Shown in pieces: positions 26,709-35,270 of a stretch of DNA of 64,000 nt. This DNA comes from JAJEAD01 sp965221555 (GTDB taxonomy: Bacteria > Pseudomonadota > Gammaproteobacteria > HK1). Location: positions 2,790,001 to 2,854,000 of the forward strand of contig OZ244895.1 in the NCBI GenBank assembly GCA_965221555.1. The letters are read 5' to 3'. Each line of letters begins with the position of its first letter. Within the stretch, counting starts at the first letter, position 1. The position numbers and the translations under genes are program-made. A model generated the notes under the pieces. It was not told where the DNA came from. It worked only from the letters and a program-made list of their open reading frames with translations, and ran no database searches.

Positions 26709-27844
26709 TTTACGTCTCCCTCCCGCAGCAGTATCGGATGAATCAGGGCGCCATCGCGGGTGAGCGCGGTCTCCGCGAGCAGCTCGTCGTCCCAGTCGAG
26801 CGCGAGCTCTCCCTCGCCCTCCCCGCACATCGCCGAGACGAAGCTCACCAGGTTGCGCCCGTACATCGCCGAAGCGTCGGCCGGAATCCGGCACGCCATG
26901 CGGGTGTAGGCGATGATAGTGACTCCCTCGTGGTTCACCACTTCGTCCGGGCGCGACAGCTCGCAATTGCCGCCCTGCTCCGCCGCGAGATCCACGACCA
27001 CCGAACCCGCGCGCATGCTCTCCACCATCGCGGCGCTCAGGAGGCGCGGCGCCGGTCGTCCCGGCACCAGGGCCGTCGTGATCACGATGTCCTGTCGGGC
27101 GACGTGCCCCGACACCAGCTCGGCCTGCCGACGGCGGTGTTCCTCGCTCATCTCCCGGGCGTAACCGCCGGCGCCTTCTCCGCCCTCCTCGCTCTCCACC
27201 ATGACGAAGTCCGCGCCCAGGCTCTCCACCTGCTCCTTCACCGCCGGGCGCACGTCGGTCGCGCTCGCCACCGCGCCGAGACGCCGCCCGGTGGCGAGCG
27301 CCTGGAGCCCCGCCACGCCCGCCCCGATCACGAAGAGCCGCGCGGGGGCAATGGTGCCGGCCGCGGTCATCATCATGGGCATGGCCCGGGGCAGATGCGA
27401 GGCCGCTTCGATCACCGCCTGGTAGCCGGCGAGATTGGATTGCGACGAGAGCGCGTCCATCGACTGGGCGCGGCTGATGCGCGGCATCAGCTCCATCGCC
27501 ACCGCGATCACCCCGCGTCGGGCGAGGGCTTCGATGCCGGCGCGATCGCGGTAGGGATCCAGCATTCCGATGAGCACGCAGCCCTCTTCCAGGCACGCCT
27601 CGACTTGCGCGTCGGGCCGCCCCACCGAGAGCGCCACCCCGGCGCCGGACAACGCCTGCGCCGCCTCGGAGCGCACTTCGGCGCCCGCGCGCCGGTACTG
27701 ATCGTCGTCGTAGCCCGCCCGGTGACCCAGTCCGGACTCCACGTCCACCGAGAAACCCAGCGCGCGCAGCCGTTCGACCGAGTCCGGAGTCGCCGCCGCG
27801 CGGGTCTCGCGGGGATCGCGCTCGCGCGCCACCGCGATCTTCAT
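26705..27844 (-). CDS. pntA: NAD(P) transhydrogenase subunit alpha, NAD-binding part (alpha1)
   Basis: A 379-residue NAD(H)-binding domain I related to alanine dehydrogenase. MKIAVARERDPRETRAAATPDSVERL at the N-terminus, the Rossmann motif VIGAGVAGLQALATGRRLGA and DLAAEQGGNCELS are typical. Its ATG overlaps the ispG stop by 4 nt, so the transhydrogenase genes are translationally coupled to ispG. Confidence 0.95.
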   Translation of the reverse strand: MKIAVARERDPRETRAAATPDSVERLRALGFSVDVESGLGHRAGYDDDQYRRAGAEVRSEAAQALSGAGVALSVGRPDAQVEACLEEGCVLIGMLDPYRDRAGIEALARRGVIAVAMELMPRISRAQSMDALSSQSNLAGYQAVIEAASHLPRAMPMMMTAAGTIAPARLFVIGAGVAGLQALATGRRLGAVASATDVRPAVKEQVESLGADFVMVESEEGGEGAGGYAREMSEEHRRRQAELVSGHVARQDIVITTALVPGRPAPRLLSAAMVESMRAGSVVVDLAAEQGGNCELSRPDEVVNHEGVTIIAYTRMACRIPADASAMYGRNLVSFVSAMCGEGEGELALDWDDELLAETALTRDGALIHPILLREGDVK

Positions 27845-29082
27845 CGCATGCTCCCTTCCGGCGCCCGGCGCGGCTCGTAGTGCGATGCCACGTACTGATC
27901 GACGAGGCGGTGGAACTCCTCCGCGATGCCCTCACCGCGCAGGGTCACGGTCTTTCTTCCGTCGACGAACACGGGAGCGGCCGGCGACTCTCCGGTACCG
28001 GGGAGGCTGATCCCGATGTTCGCGTGCCGGCTCTCCCCGGGGCCGTTGACGACGCATCCCATGACCGCCACCGACATCGTCTCCACCCCCCGGTATCGCT
28101 CCCGCCACTGCGGCATCTTCTCACGGAGGTGGTCCTGGATGCTGCCGGCAAGCTCCTGGAAGTAGGTGCTGGTGGTGCGCCCGCACCCCGGACAGGCGGT
28201 GACGAGGGGAGTGAAGGAGCGCAGCCCCATCGTCTGCAGGAGTTCCTGGGCGACGACGACTTCCCGGGTGCGATCCCCCCCGGGCTCCGGGGTGAGCGAG
28301 ACCCGCACCGTGTCGCCGATTCCGCGCTGCAACAGCACCCCCATGGCGGCGGCGGAGGCCACGATGCCCTTCGACCCCATGCCCGCCTCGGTGAGGCCGA
28401 GGTGCAGGGCGTAATCGCAGCGCCGGGCGAGCTCGTCGTACACCGCGATGAGGTCCTGGACCGCACTCACCTTGCACGACAGCACGATACGCTCGCGCCC
28501 CAGTCCGAGATCTTCCGCGAACGCCGCGCTGCCGAGCGCGGACTGGATCAGCGCCTCCCGGGTCACCGCCCTCGCGTCGAGCGGCTTGCGCCGCCCGGCG
28601 TTCTCGTCCATCAATCGAGTGAGCAGCGCCGCGTCGAGGCTGCCCCAGTTCACCCCGATCCGGATCGCCTTGCCGTGCCGAAGCGCGGCTTCGATCACCG
28701 TCGCGAAGCGCGTGTCCTTCTTGCGGCCGAAACCCACGTTGCCGGGGTTGATCCGATACTTCTCCAGCGCCGTGGCGCATTCGGGGTACTGCACGAGGAG
28801 CCGGTGGCCGTTGTAGTGGAAGTCGCCGACGAGCGGCACCGTGCAATCGCGCGCATCGAGGCGGGCCCGGATCTCCGGCACCGCCGCCGCGGCCTGCGGC
28901 GTGTTGACGGTGATGCGCACCAGTTCCGACCCGGCCCGCGCCAGCGCCTCTACCTGCGCGGTGGTCGCCTCGGCGTCGGCGGTATCGGTGTTGGTCATCG
29001 ACTGCACGGCGATGGGGGCGTCGCCCCCGATGGTCACCGGGCCCACCCGGACCGCAACGCTGGCCCTTCGTGTCACTTCCAT
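27841..29082 (-). CDS. ispG: 4-hydroxy-3-methylbut-2-en-1-yl diphosphate synthase (flavodoxin)
   Basis: MEP pathway [4Fe-4S] enzyme converting MEcPP to HMBPP. At 413 residues it matches the bacterial form. The N-terminal TIM barrel starts VGPVTIGGDAPIAVQSMTNTDT; NPGNVGFGRK is conserved. Cluster-binding cysteines are in ACPGCGRTT and VMGCVVNGPGE. It is head gene of an ispG-pntA1-pntA2-pntB operon, which ties a reductive step of isoprenoid synthesis to an NADPH-generating enzyme. Confidence 0.97.
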   Translation of the reverse strand: MEVTRRASVAVRVGPVTIGGDAPIAVQSMTNTDTADAEATTAQVEALARAGSELVRITVNTPQAAAAVPEIRARLDARDCTVPLVGDFHYNGHRLLVQYPECATALEKYRINPGNVGFGRKKDTRFATVIEAALRHGKAIRIGVNWGSLDAALLTRLMDENAGRRKPLDARAVTREALIQSALGSAAFAEDLGLGRERIVLSCKVSAVQDLIAVYDELARRCDYALHLGLTEAGMGSKGIVASAAAMGVLLQRGIGDTVRVSLTPEPGGDRTREVVVAQELLQTMGLRSFTPLVTACPGCGRTTSTYFQELAGSIQDHLREKMPQWRERYRGVETMSVAVMGCVVNGPGESRHANIGISLPGTGESPAAPVFVDGRKTVTLRGEGIAEEFHRLVDQYVASHYEPRRAPEGSMR

Positions 29083-29209
29083 CGATGTCGAGACCGCTTC
29101 ATTCGCGTCGGCGGTTGCGGAGTCTACTCCAAGCGCCGCCGCTTTCCCCGCTTCCGGGGGGCCGTGCGTGCGCAGGCGTCGAGAGGACGCGGCGAACGGG
29201 ACGCCGCGC

Positions 29210-31747
29210 CTACTCCGAGCGCAGGGCTGCGGCCGGCGCCGGCCGCGTCATGCGCCACGCCGGGAAGAGTCCGGCGAGCAGGGCCGCCAGCACGGCCAGA
29301 CCGATGGCCTGGAGGCACAGCGCCGGATCGACGTGCACCGACATGCTCCATCCGAAGGAGCGGCGATTGATGACGACGATCAGAAGCAGCGCCATGCCGA
29401 GACCGACGGGCAGGGAGAGCAGGCCCGCGATGAGACCGAGCAACCCGGTCTCGCCCTGGACCACCGCGAACACCTCTCGTCGGGTCAGCCCCAGGGTGCG
29501 CAGCACCGCCACTTCACGGGCGCGCTCGAGCGAGAGGGCAAGGAGCGCGCTCAGAACGCCGAGGAAAGCGACGACACAGGCGAGCAGGCGCAGCACTCCG
29601 GTGATGGTGAAAGTGCGGTCGAATATCTCCAGGGACGCCTGGCGGATGCCGGCGCGCGGACGCACCAGGATTTCCTGATCGGCGGGCAACAGGGTCCGAA
29701 TTCGCTGCGCGGCTCTCGCGGCATCCCGGCCCGGATGCAGGTAGACGCCGATCCCGCTCACTCCCCGGTCCGGCCAGTGGCGCAGATAAGTGGCGCGGCT
29801 CATCAGCACAGTGCCCTCCGACGACTGGTAATCGCGGTACACGCCCACGACTTCGAAGCGGCGCCTGCCCGCCGGGGCGCCGAGCGCGACCTCCCCGCCG
29901 GCGGAGAGTGCTTCGCGCCACGCGTAGGGCTCGCTCACGAGGACCACGTCCCGGGAGACGAAGGCGGGCCAGACCTCTCGCGGCGTTCCTTCCAGCAGCT
30001 CGAAGCCGGCATGGCTCTGTCTCGCCATGTCCAGGACGAAGAGGCGGGCGGGGCCGCGTTCGGTGTCGACCGGCAACATCCTTCCTGTGCTCACGTCGTC
30101 GACCTCGGAGAGCGCGAGAATCTCGTCGGCCAGAGTCGGGGGCAGCACGCGTTCCCAACCGCGCCCGGGCACGCCAAGGTAGAGATCGGCGCGCAGGGTG
30201 CGGTCGAGCCAGACCTCGACGCTGTAGCGAAAACTGTCCACCATCACCCCCACCCCGACGGTGGCGGCAACCGCGACCATGAGGGCGGCGACCGCGACGG
30301 CGCTGCGCACGAGACCCGCCGCCGCGCCCCGCACCGCGATCGTCGCGAGCACGCCGCCCCGGCGGCGGGCCATGCGCAACACGACATGGAGGAAGAGACG
30401 GCTCACTCCCGGGGCGAGGAACACGCACCCGAGCACGAGCGCGACGAGGGCGGCGAAGCCGACGCCCGGGGCCCGGGTCGGCCAGGCGACGAGGGCGGCG
30501 CCGATCCCCAGGCAGAGCGCACCGAGACCGTTCGCCAGGGGAAGCAGACGCCGCATTCGGGTCTCGAGCGTGGATGCCTGGGCCGCGACGCGGGGGCTGA
30601 CCCGGGTCGCCTCCAGGGCTGGCGCCACCGCCGCGAGGAGTCCCGTTCCCACTCCCAGCGCGAACCCCTTGAGCAGAGCGGGAAGCGCCGGATGCACCTC
30701 GCTCACCGCCACCACGAAGTAGTGATCGTCAAGGGTGCGCGTGACGAGATCGAGAAGGCTCTGCGCGAGCAGCACGCCCAGTCCGAGACCCGCCGCCGAC
30801 GCGAGTCCGGTGAGCACCAGGGCCTCCGTCATCACCAGGGCGAACACCTGCCGGCGGGTCACTCCGAGCATCCGCAGGTGCGCGATCAGGGTGCGGCGAC
30901 GCAGCACGGAAAAGGTCATGGTGTTGTAGATCAGGAACATGCCGACCACCAGGGAGAGGATCCCCAGCATGCGCAGGTTCAGCTCGAAGGCGCGGGCCAT
31001 CTGCCCCGCGACCTCGTGCCGGCGCCCCGCGGAGTGCAGCGTTACCCCGGGGGGCAGCGCCGCTTCGAGCGCCTCGCGCGCCGCGTCTCCCTCGATGATC
31101 ACGTCGACCCGACTGAGCACCCCGAAGCGCTCGAAGAGTTCCTGGGCCCCGGCGATGTCCATGACTATCAGGTCCGACCATGCGGCGGCTTCGAGCCCGT
31201 CCGGAGCCGCGCTGAGGCCGAGCAACACGAGCGAACGGGCACGCCCCCCGGCCCGAACCGTGAAACGCTCCCCGGGTTCGAGCCCGAGGGTTGCCGCGTA
31301 ACCCGCGCTCATCACCGCGCCGTCCGGCCGGGCGAGGAAGTCGCCGAGCCACTCGCGCGCCGCGGTGGCCGCGAAGTCGGCACGAAAGGGGGCCTCGGCG
31401 AAGAGATCGATGCCAAGGACCCTCGCGGTCCTCGGCGTCTCCCCGACCACGTTCACGTAGCCTTCGACGACCGGTGCGAGGCGCACCGGCAGCCCGCTGC
31501 TACGCAACCGCGTGTAGAGCGTCTCCGCGACGCCACCCGGCTCCGCGCGAAGGACATGGGTGGCGGCCCCGGCGATTGCGGCATGAGTACGCTCGAAGGC
31601 GAGTCGCGAGCTCGCGATCGAGAGATCCACCGCGATGACCACCGCGACCCCGAGCGCCACACCGCCAAGCGCGAGCGCGAGCTGCCAGGGGTGCCGCCAC
31701 GCGTGACGGGCGCTCGCGAGACGCCGGGTGGAGCGCCACGCTATCAC
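29210..31747 (-). CDS. FtsX/MacB-type ABC transporter permease, two-lobed
   Basis: An 845-residue permease with two FtsX-like halves. Helices lie near residues 22-42, about 265-400, around 480 and about 720-835; a large periplasmic part sits in each half. It resembles a fusion of AttF and AttG or the DevC/LolC-E class, handling lipids or export of envelope molecules and not solute import. Its start overlaps the ATPase stop by 4 nt. It may function with the secreted protein at 5973-7163. Confidence 0.88.
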   Translation of the reverse strand: MIAWRSTRRLASARHAWRHPWQLALALGGVALGVAVVIAVDLSIASSRLAFERTHAAIAGAATHVLRAEPGGVAETLYTRLRSSGLPVRLAPVVEGYVNVVGETPRTARVLGIDLFAEAPFRADFAATAAREWLGDFLARPDGAVMSAGYAATLGLEPGERFTVRAGGRARSLVLLGLSAAPDGLEAAAWSDLIVMDIAGAQELFERFGVLSRVDVIIEGDAAREALEAALPPGVTLHSAGRRHEVAGQMARAFELNLRMLGILSLVVGMFLIYNTMTFSVLRRRTLIAHLRMLGVTRRQVFALVMTEALVLTGLASAAGLGLGVLLAQSLLDLVTRTLDDHYFVVAVSEVHPALPALLKGFALGVGTGLLAAVAPALEATRVSPRVAAQASTLETRMRRLLPLANGLGALCLGIGAALVAWPTRAPGVGFAALVALVLGCVFLAPGVSRLFLHVVLRMARRRGGVLATIAVRGAAAGLVRSAVAVAALMVAVAATVGVGVMVDSFRYSVEVWLDRTLRADLYLGVPGRGWERVLPPTLADEILALSEVDDVSTGRMLPVDTERGPARLFVLDMARQSHAGFELLEGTPREVWPAFVSRDVVLVSEPYAWREALSAGGEVALGAPAGRRRFEVVGVYRDYQSSEGTVLMSRATYLRHWPDRGVSGIGVYLHPGRDAARAAQRIRTLLPADQEILVRPRAGIRQASLEIFDRTFTITGVLRLLACVVAFLGVLSALLALSLERAREVAVLRTLGLTRREVFAVVQGETGLLGLIAGLLSLPVGLGMALLLIVVINRRSFGWSMSVHVDPALCLQAIGLAVLAALLAGLFPAWRMTRPAPAAALRSE

Positions 31748-32499
31748 CGGCCCGCTTCCACCAAACCGCCTCGCTCAAGACGCAGCACCCGGTCCGCGAC
31801 CCCGGCCGCCTCGTCGCTGTGGGTCGCAAGCAGCAGGAGCCGGCCCTCCCGCGTCGCGAGCTCGCGCAGGAGGGTGATGATCCGATGCGCGGTTTCCGCG
31901 TCCAGGTTCCCGGTCGGCTCGTCCGCGAGAACGATCGCCGGCCGGTGTATGAGCGCTCGCGCGATGGCGACGCGCTGCCGTTCGCCTCCGGAGAGACGAT
32001 CCGGGAAGCTGCGGCGGCGCTCGGCGAGTCCGACCCGGCCCAGCATCGCGCCGATGCGCGACTCCGCGTCCCGGTGAAGGCGGTTCAGCTCGAGCGGCAG
32101 GCGCAGGTTCTCCTCGACGCTCAGGCTGGGGATCAGATTGAAGAACTGGAACACGAAACCGATGCGCGCCCGGCGCACCAGCGTACGCTCTCGCTCCGAG
32201 CAGGCCGCGATGTCGCGTCCTTCCAGCCACACCGAGCCCGAATCCGGTTCGTCGACCCCGCTGACCAGGTTGAGCAGGGTGGACTTGCCGCTGCCGCTTC
32301 GGCCGCGTATCGCCACGCACTCCCCCGCGGAGAATTGCGCACTCGCGCCCCGCAGCACTTCGCGACGCGCGCCGCCTTCGTCGTAGGCCTTGCGGAGATT
32401 CTCTATGCGCAGCACCGGGGTATCCGGCGTCGAGTCTTCACCATCCCATCCTCCCCGTGCCCGTGGGTCGGCCCGGCCCCCGAGGCCGCCCTCGCCCAT
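31744..32499 (-). CDS. LolD/MacB-type ABC transporter ATPase
   Basis: A 251-residue ATPase with Walker A GRSGSGKSTLLN, Q-loop FVFQFFNLIPSLS, signature LSGGERQRVA, Walker B IVLADEPTGNLD and switch LLATHSDE. The N-terminal 20-25 residues are low-complexity and the true start may be an internal GTG just before VLRIENLRKAY. It is coupled to the FtsX-type permease. Confidence 0.92.
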   Translation of the reverse strand: MGEGGLGGRADPRARGGWDGEDSTPDTPVLRIENLRKAYDEGGARREVLRGASAQFSAGECVAIRGRSGSGKSTLLNLVSGVDEPDSGSVWLEGRDIAACSERERTLVRRARIGFVFQFFNLIPSLSVEENLRLPLELNRLHRDAESRIGAMLGRVGLAERRRSFPDRLSGGERQRVAIARALIHRPAIVLADEPTGNLDAETAHRIITLLRELATREGRLLLLATHSDEAAGVADRVLRLERGGLVEAGR

Positions 32500-32719
32500 G
32501 GCTCGGAGAGTAGAGGAAAGTCGGCGCGTGCGTTAACCGCAACCTCTCACTGATCACAACTCGAGGACCGAGTTCCGGTCACACCCACGGCACCGGAAGG
32601 ATTCGACGTGGTGTAGGCTATGCTTGCGCGCAATTTACCGCTCCCGCACCGGTCACCGTGGCGTCTCGTTCGCGGATGTGCTTGCGGGTCCGGCGAGTGT
32701 GCGCCACCCGACCGACAGC

Positions 32720-33220
32720 ATGCACTGCCCTTTCTGCCAAGCGAAGGAGACCAGGGTCATCGACTCGCGGCTGGTCGGCGGAGGTGCGCAGGTGCGCAGA
32801 CGCCGCGAATGCGGCGGGTGCGGGGAGCGCTTCACCACCTACGAGAGCGTGGAGCTCGGTCTGCCCCGGGTGGTCAAGCGCGACGGAGCCCGGGAGCCCT
32901 TCGACGAAGAGAAGCTTCGCACCGGCATGCTGCGGGCGCTTGAGCAGCGGCCGGTGCCGAGCGACGATTTCGAAGCGGCGCTGTCGCGACTCAAGCACGA
33001 GCTCGCGACCGGCGCGGAGCGGGAGGTTTCCTCGCGCGCGATCGGCGAACACGTGATGTCGGCGCTTCGCGAGCTGGACTCGGTCGCCTTCGTGCGCTTC
33101 GCCTCGGTATACCGGCGCTTCCAGGACGTGGGCGACTTCCGCGAGGAGATCGAGCGACTCGAATCGGAGCCGACGCCGGAGGCAAGACGCAACCAACTGC
33201 CGCTGCTTCCCGATGGATAG
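32720..33220 (+). CDS. nrdR: Transcriptional repressor NrdR
   Basis: Ribonucleotide reductase regulator of 166 residues. The N-terminal zinc ribbon begins MHCPFCQAKETRVIDSRL with a second Cys pair in RECGGCGERFTTYE. An ATP-cone (VVKRDGAREPFDEEKL) follows. I start at ATG 32720 because the zinc ribbon begins there. It leads the classical nrdR-ribD cluster and overlaps ribD by 8 nt. The upstream region 32500-32719 carries no gene. Confidence 0.96.
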   Translation: MHCPFCQAKETRVIDSRLVGGGAQVRRRRECGGCGERFTTYESVELGLPRVVKRDGAREPFDEEKLRTGMLRALEQRPVPSDDFEAALSRLKHELATGAEREVSSRAIGEHVMSALRELDSVAFVRFASVYRRFQDVGDFREEIERLESEPTPEARRNQLPLLPDG

Positions 33221-34346
33221 TCCGGCCTCCTTCACCGCGCTGGACTACGCCCACATGGACCGCGCGATCTCGCTCGCCCGGCGGGGGCTCTTCACCACCG
33301 ACCCCAACCCCCGGGTGGGCTGCGTCATCGCACGGGGCGCCGAAGTGGTCGGCGAAGGCTGGCACCGGCGCGCGGGCGGTCCCCATGCCGAGATCGACGC
33401 CCTGCGCGATGCGGGCGCGCGGGCGCGCGGGGCCACCGCCTATGTGAGCCTCGAACCCTGCGCCCACACCGGGCGCACCGGACCGTGCACCAGGGCACTG
33501 GTCGAAGCGGGTATCGAGAGCGTCGTGGCGGCCATGGTCGACCCCAATCCGGCGGTTTCGGGCCGCGGGCTTGCCGCCTTGCGCGATGCCGGTATCCGGA
33601 CCGGATGCGGGCTGCGCGCGGTCGAGGCCGAGGCGCTCAATCCCGGATACACGATGCGCATGCGCCAGGGACGGCCCTGGTTGCGGGTCAAGATGGCGAT
33701 GAGCCTCGACGGGCGCACCGCGCTCGCCTCGGGCGAGAGCCGCTGGATCACCGGTCGGGAGGCGCGGCACGATGTGCACCGCCTGCGGGCGCGCAGCTCC
33801 GCGATGCTCACCGGAATCGGCACCGTGCTCGCCGACGATCCCGCCCTCACGCCGCGCCTGCACGACTTCGGCGAGTGCCGCGAGGTCGAGGCGCCGCTCA
33901 AGGTCGTGCTCGATTCCGCCCTGCGCACGCCTCCCGGCGCCCGCCTGCTCTCCCCTCCCGGGCCCTGTCTGATCGTGCACGGGAAGGGTAGCGCCCAATG
34001 CGCGGCGGCGCTGGAACGCCAGGGTGCGCAGTTGCTACGGCTTCCCGACGCGAAGGGCCGCATCGACGTCGCGAGTCTGCTCTTCGCGCTCGCAGAGCGC
34101 GGAATCAACGAAGTGACGGCGGAGTGCGGGCCGACGCTCGCCGGCGCCCTGGTCGCGGCGAAGCGGGTCGACGAGCTCGTCGTCTACATGGCCCCCCTTC
34201 TGCTCGGCGACACCGCTCGCGAACTCTTCACTCTGCCCGCCATCACCCGCATGGCGGAGAAGATTGCGCTCGAGATCGTGGCGGTGGAGCCGGTGGGTCG
34301 CGACTGGCGCGTGACCGCCCGGCCCGTGTCCCAGCCCGCCAAGTAA
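33213..34346 (+). CDS. ribD: Bifunctional riboflavin deaminase/reductase RibD
   Basis: Riboflavin synthesis, second and third steps. The deaminase domain has zinc motif PHAEIDAL and PCAHTGRTGPC. The reductase domain follows from about residue 150 (RVKMAMSLDGRTALASGESRWITG) with DDPALTPR and ECGPTLAGALVAA. At 377 residues it is typical. An alternative in-frame ATG lies 14 codons downstream. Confidence 0.97.
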   Translation: MDSPASFTALDYAHMDRAISLARRGLFTTDPNPRVGCVIARGAEVVGEGWHRRAGGPHAEIDALRDAGARARGATAYVSLEPCAHTGRTGPCTRALVEAGIESVVAAMVDPNPAVSGRGLAALRDAGIRTGCGLRAVEAEALNPGYTMRMRQGRPWLRVKMAMSLDGRTALASGESRWITGREARHDVHRLRARSSAMLTGIGTVLADDPALTPRLHDFGECREVEAPLKVVLDSALRTPPGARLLSPPGPCLIVHGKGSAQCAAALERQGAQLLRLPDAKGRIDVASLLFALAERGINEVTAECGPTLAGALVAAKRVDELVVYMAPLLLGDTARELFTLPAITRMAEKIALEIVAVEPVGRDWRVTARPVSQPAK

Positions 34347-34378
34347 TGAAGAGCAACCCGGGAGGAGCATAGCTGCCC

Positions 34379-34987
34379 ATGTTCAGCGGAATCGTGCAGT
34401 GCATCGGAGAGGTGCGCGAGGTCAAGTCCTTCGGCGGTGAGCAGGGCGATCGGCGGATGACGATCGCGTGTCCGGACATTGCGCGGGAACGCCGCGCCCT
34501 CGGCGACTCGGTCTCGGTGAACGGGGTGTGTCTGAGCGTGGCGGCCGACTCCGGCGACGCTTTCGAGGCGGACCTGTCGGCCGAGACCCTCTCGCTCACG
34601 ACGCTCGGCGAGCTCGCCGCGGGATCCGCCGTCAACCTGGAGCCGGCGCTGCGTCTGGACAGTGGCCTGGGAGGGCACCTGGTGTCGGGCCACGTCGACG
34701 GACTCGCCCGGCTCGTGGAGCGCCGGGAAGAGGCCCGCAGCACCCGCATGCGCTTCTCCTTTCCCACCGCCCTCGCGGGCTTCATCGCGGTAAAGGGCTC
34801 GGTGTGCGTGGACGGCGTGAGCCTCACCGTCAACGACGTCAGCGGGTCGGACTTCGGGGTGAACCTCATTCCCCACACCCTGCAGGCGACCACCCTGGGA
34901 CGCCTGCGGCCCGGCGACTCCGCCAATCTCGAAGTGGACCTCGTCGCACGCTACCTGGAGCGTCTGCTGCACGTACAACGCACGTAG
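34379..34987 (+). CDS. ribE: Riboflavin synthase, alpha subunit
   Basis: Dismutates two dimethylribityl-lumazines to riboflavin. The 202 residues show two homologous barrels: MFSGIVQCIGEVREV with SVNGVCLSV, and LVSGHVDGLARLVERREEA with VCVDGVSLTVNDVSG. GGAGGAG precedes the ATG. It is separated from the next rib gene by a repeat element, so ribB may have its own promoter. Confidence 0.97.
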   Translation: MFSGIVQCIGEVREVKSFGGEQGDRRMTIACPDIARERRALGDSVSVNGVCLSVAADSGDAFEADLSAETLSLTTLGELAAGSAVNLEPALRLDSGLGGHLVSGHVDGLARLVERREEARSTRMRFSFPTALAGFIAVKGSVCVDGVSLTVNDVSGSDFGVNLIPHTLQATTLGRLRPGDSANLEVDLVARYLERLLHVQRT

Positions 34988-34997
34988 ACCGCGAACC

Positions 34998-35170
34998 CAC
35001 AAGTTTCACTGACTTCTCAACTCGCGGTCGCAAGTCCGCTCGCGTGCGCGTGGCGTACTCCGTCGCACCGCAGCGACGAAGTGTCGGCTACGACTTGCGC
35101 GTCTGTCGGTCCGTGCGTCCCAATATCTCGGCATCCCTGCGACCGACGCGGCCGAAAACCTGTGAAATTC
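34998..35170. repeat. Dispersed intergenic repeat, copy E
   Basis: About 173 bp between ribE and ribB in the orientation of copy A: GTTTCACTGACTTCTCAACT, CGTACTCCGTCGCACCGC, GAAGTGTCGGCTACGAC, CGGTCCGTGCGTCCCAATAT, and an inverted end CGAAAACCTGTGAAATT. It interrupts an otherwise continuous riboflavin operon. The remainder of the 283-bp gap has no gene and no FMN riboswitch that I can recognise. Confidence 0.8.
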
Positions 35171-35270
35171 GCCGGCGAGCGCTTCCGTTGCTCGTGGGCG
35201 CGTTCTGGTGGCCCATCGGCGCTGGCATCATAATCCGCTCCCCCGGAGACCCTCCGAGTCGGCTCACGCC

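Noticed and set aside
28841..32077. Plus-strand open frame of over 1000 codons opposite ispG and the FtsX-type permease.
   Set aside because: Product is His/Arg/Gly-rich low-complexity sequence with no domain; it is the antisense shadow of GC-rich genes with clear homology.
35181..35270. Possible FMN riboswitch before ribB.
   Set aside because: The conserved RFN-element blocks are absent and the gap beyond the repeat is too short.
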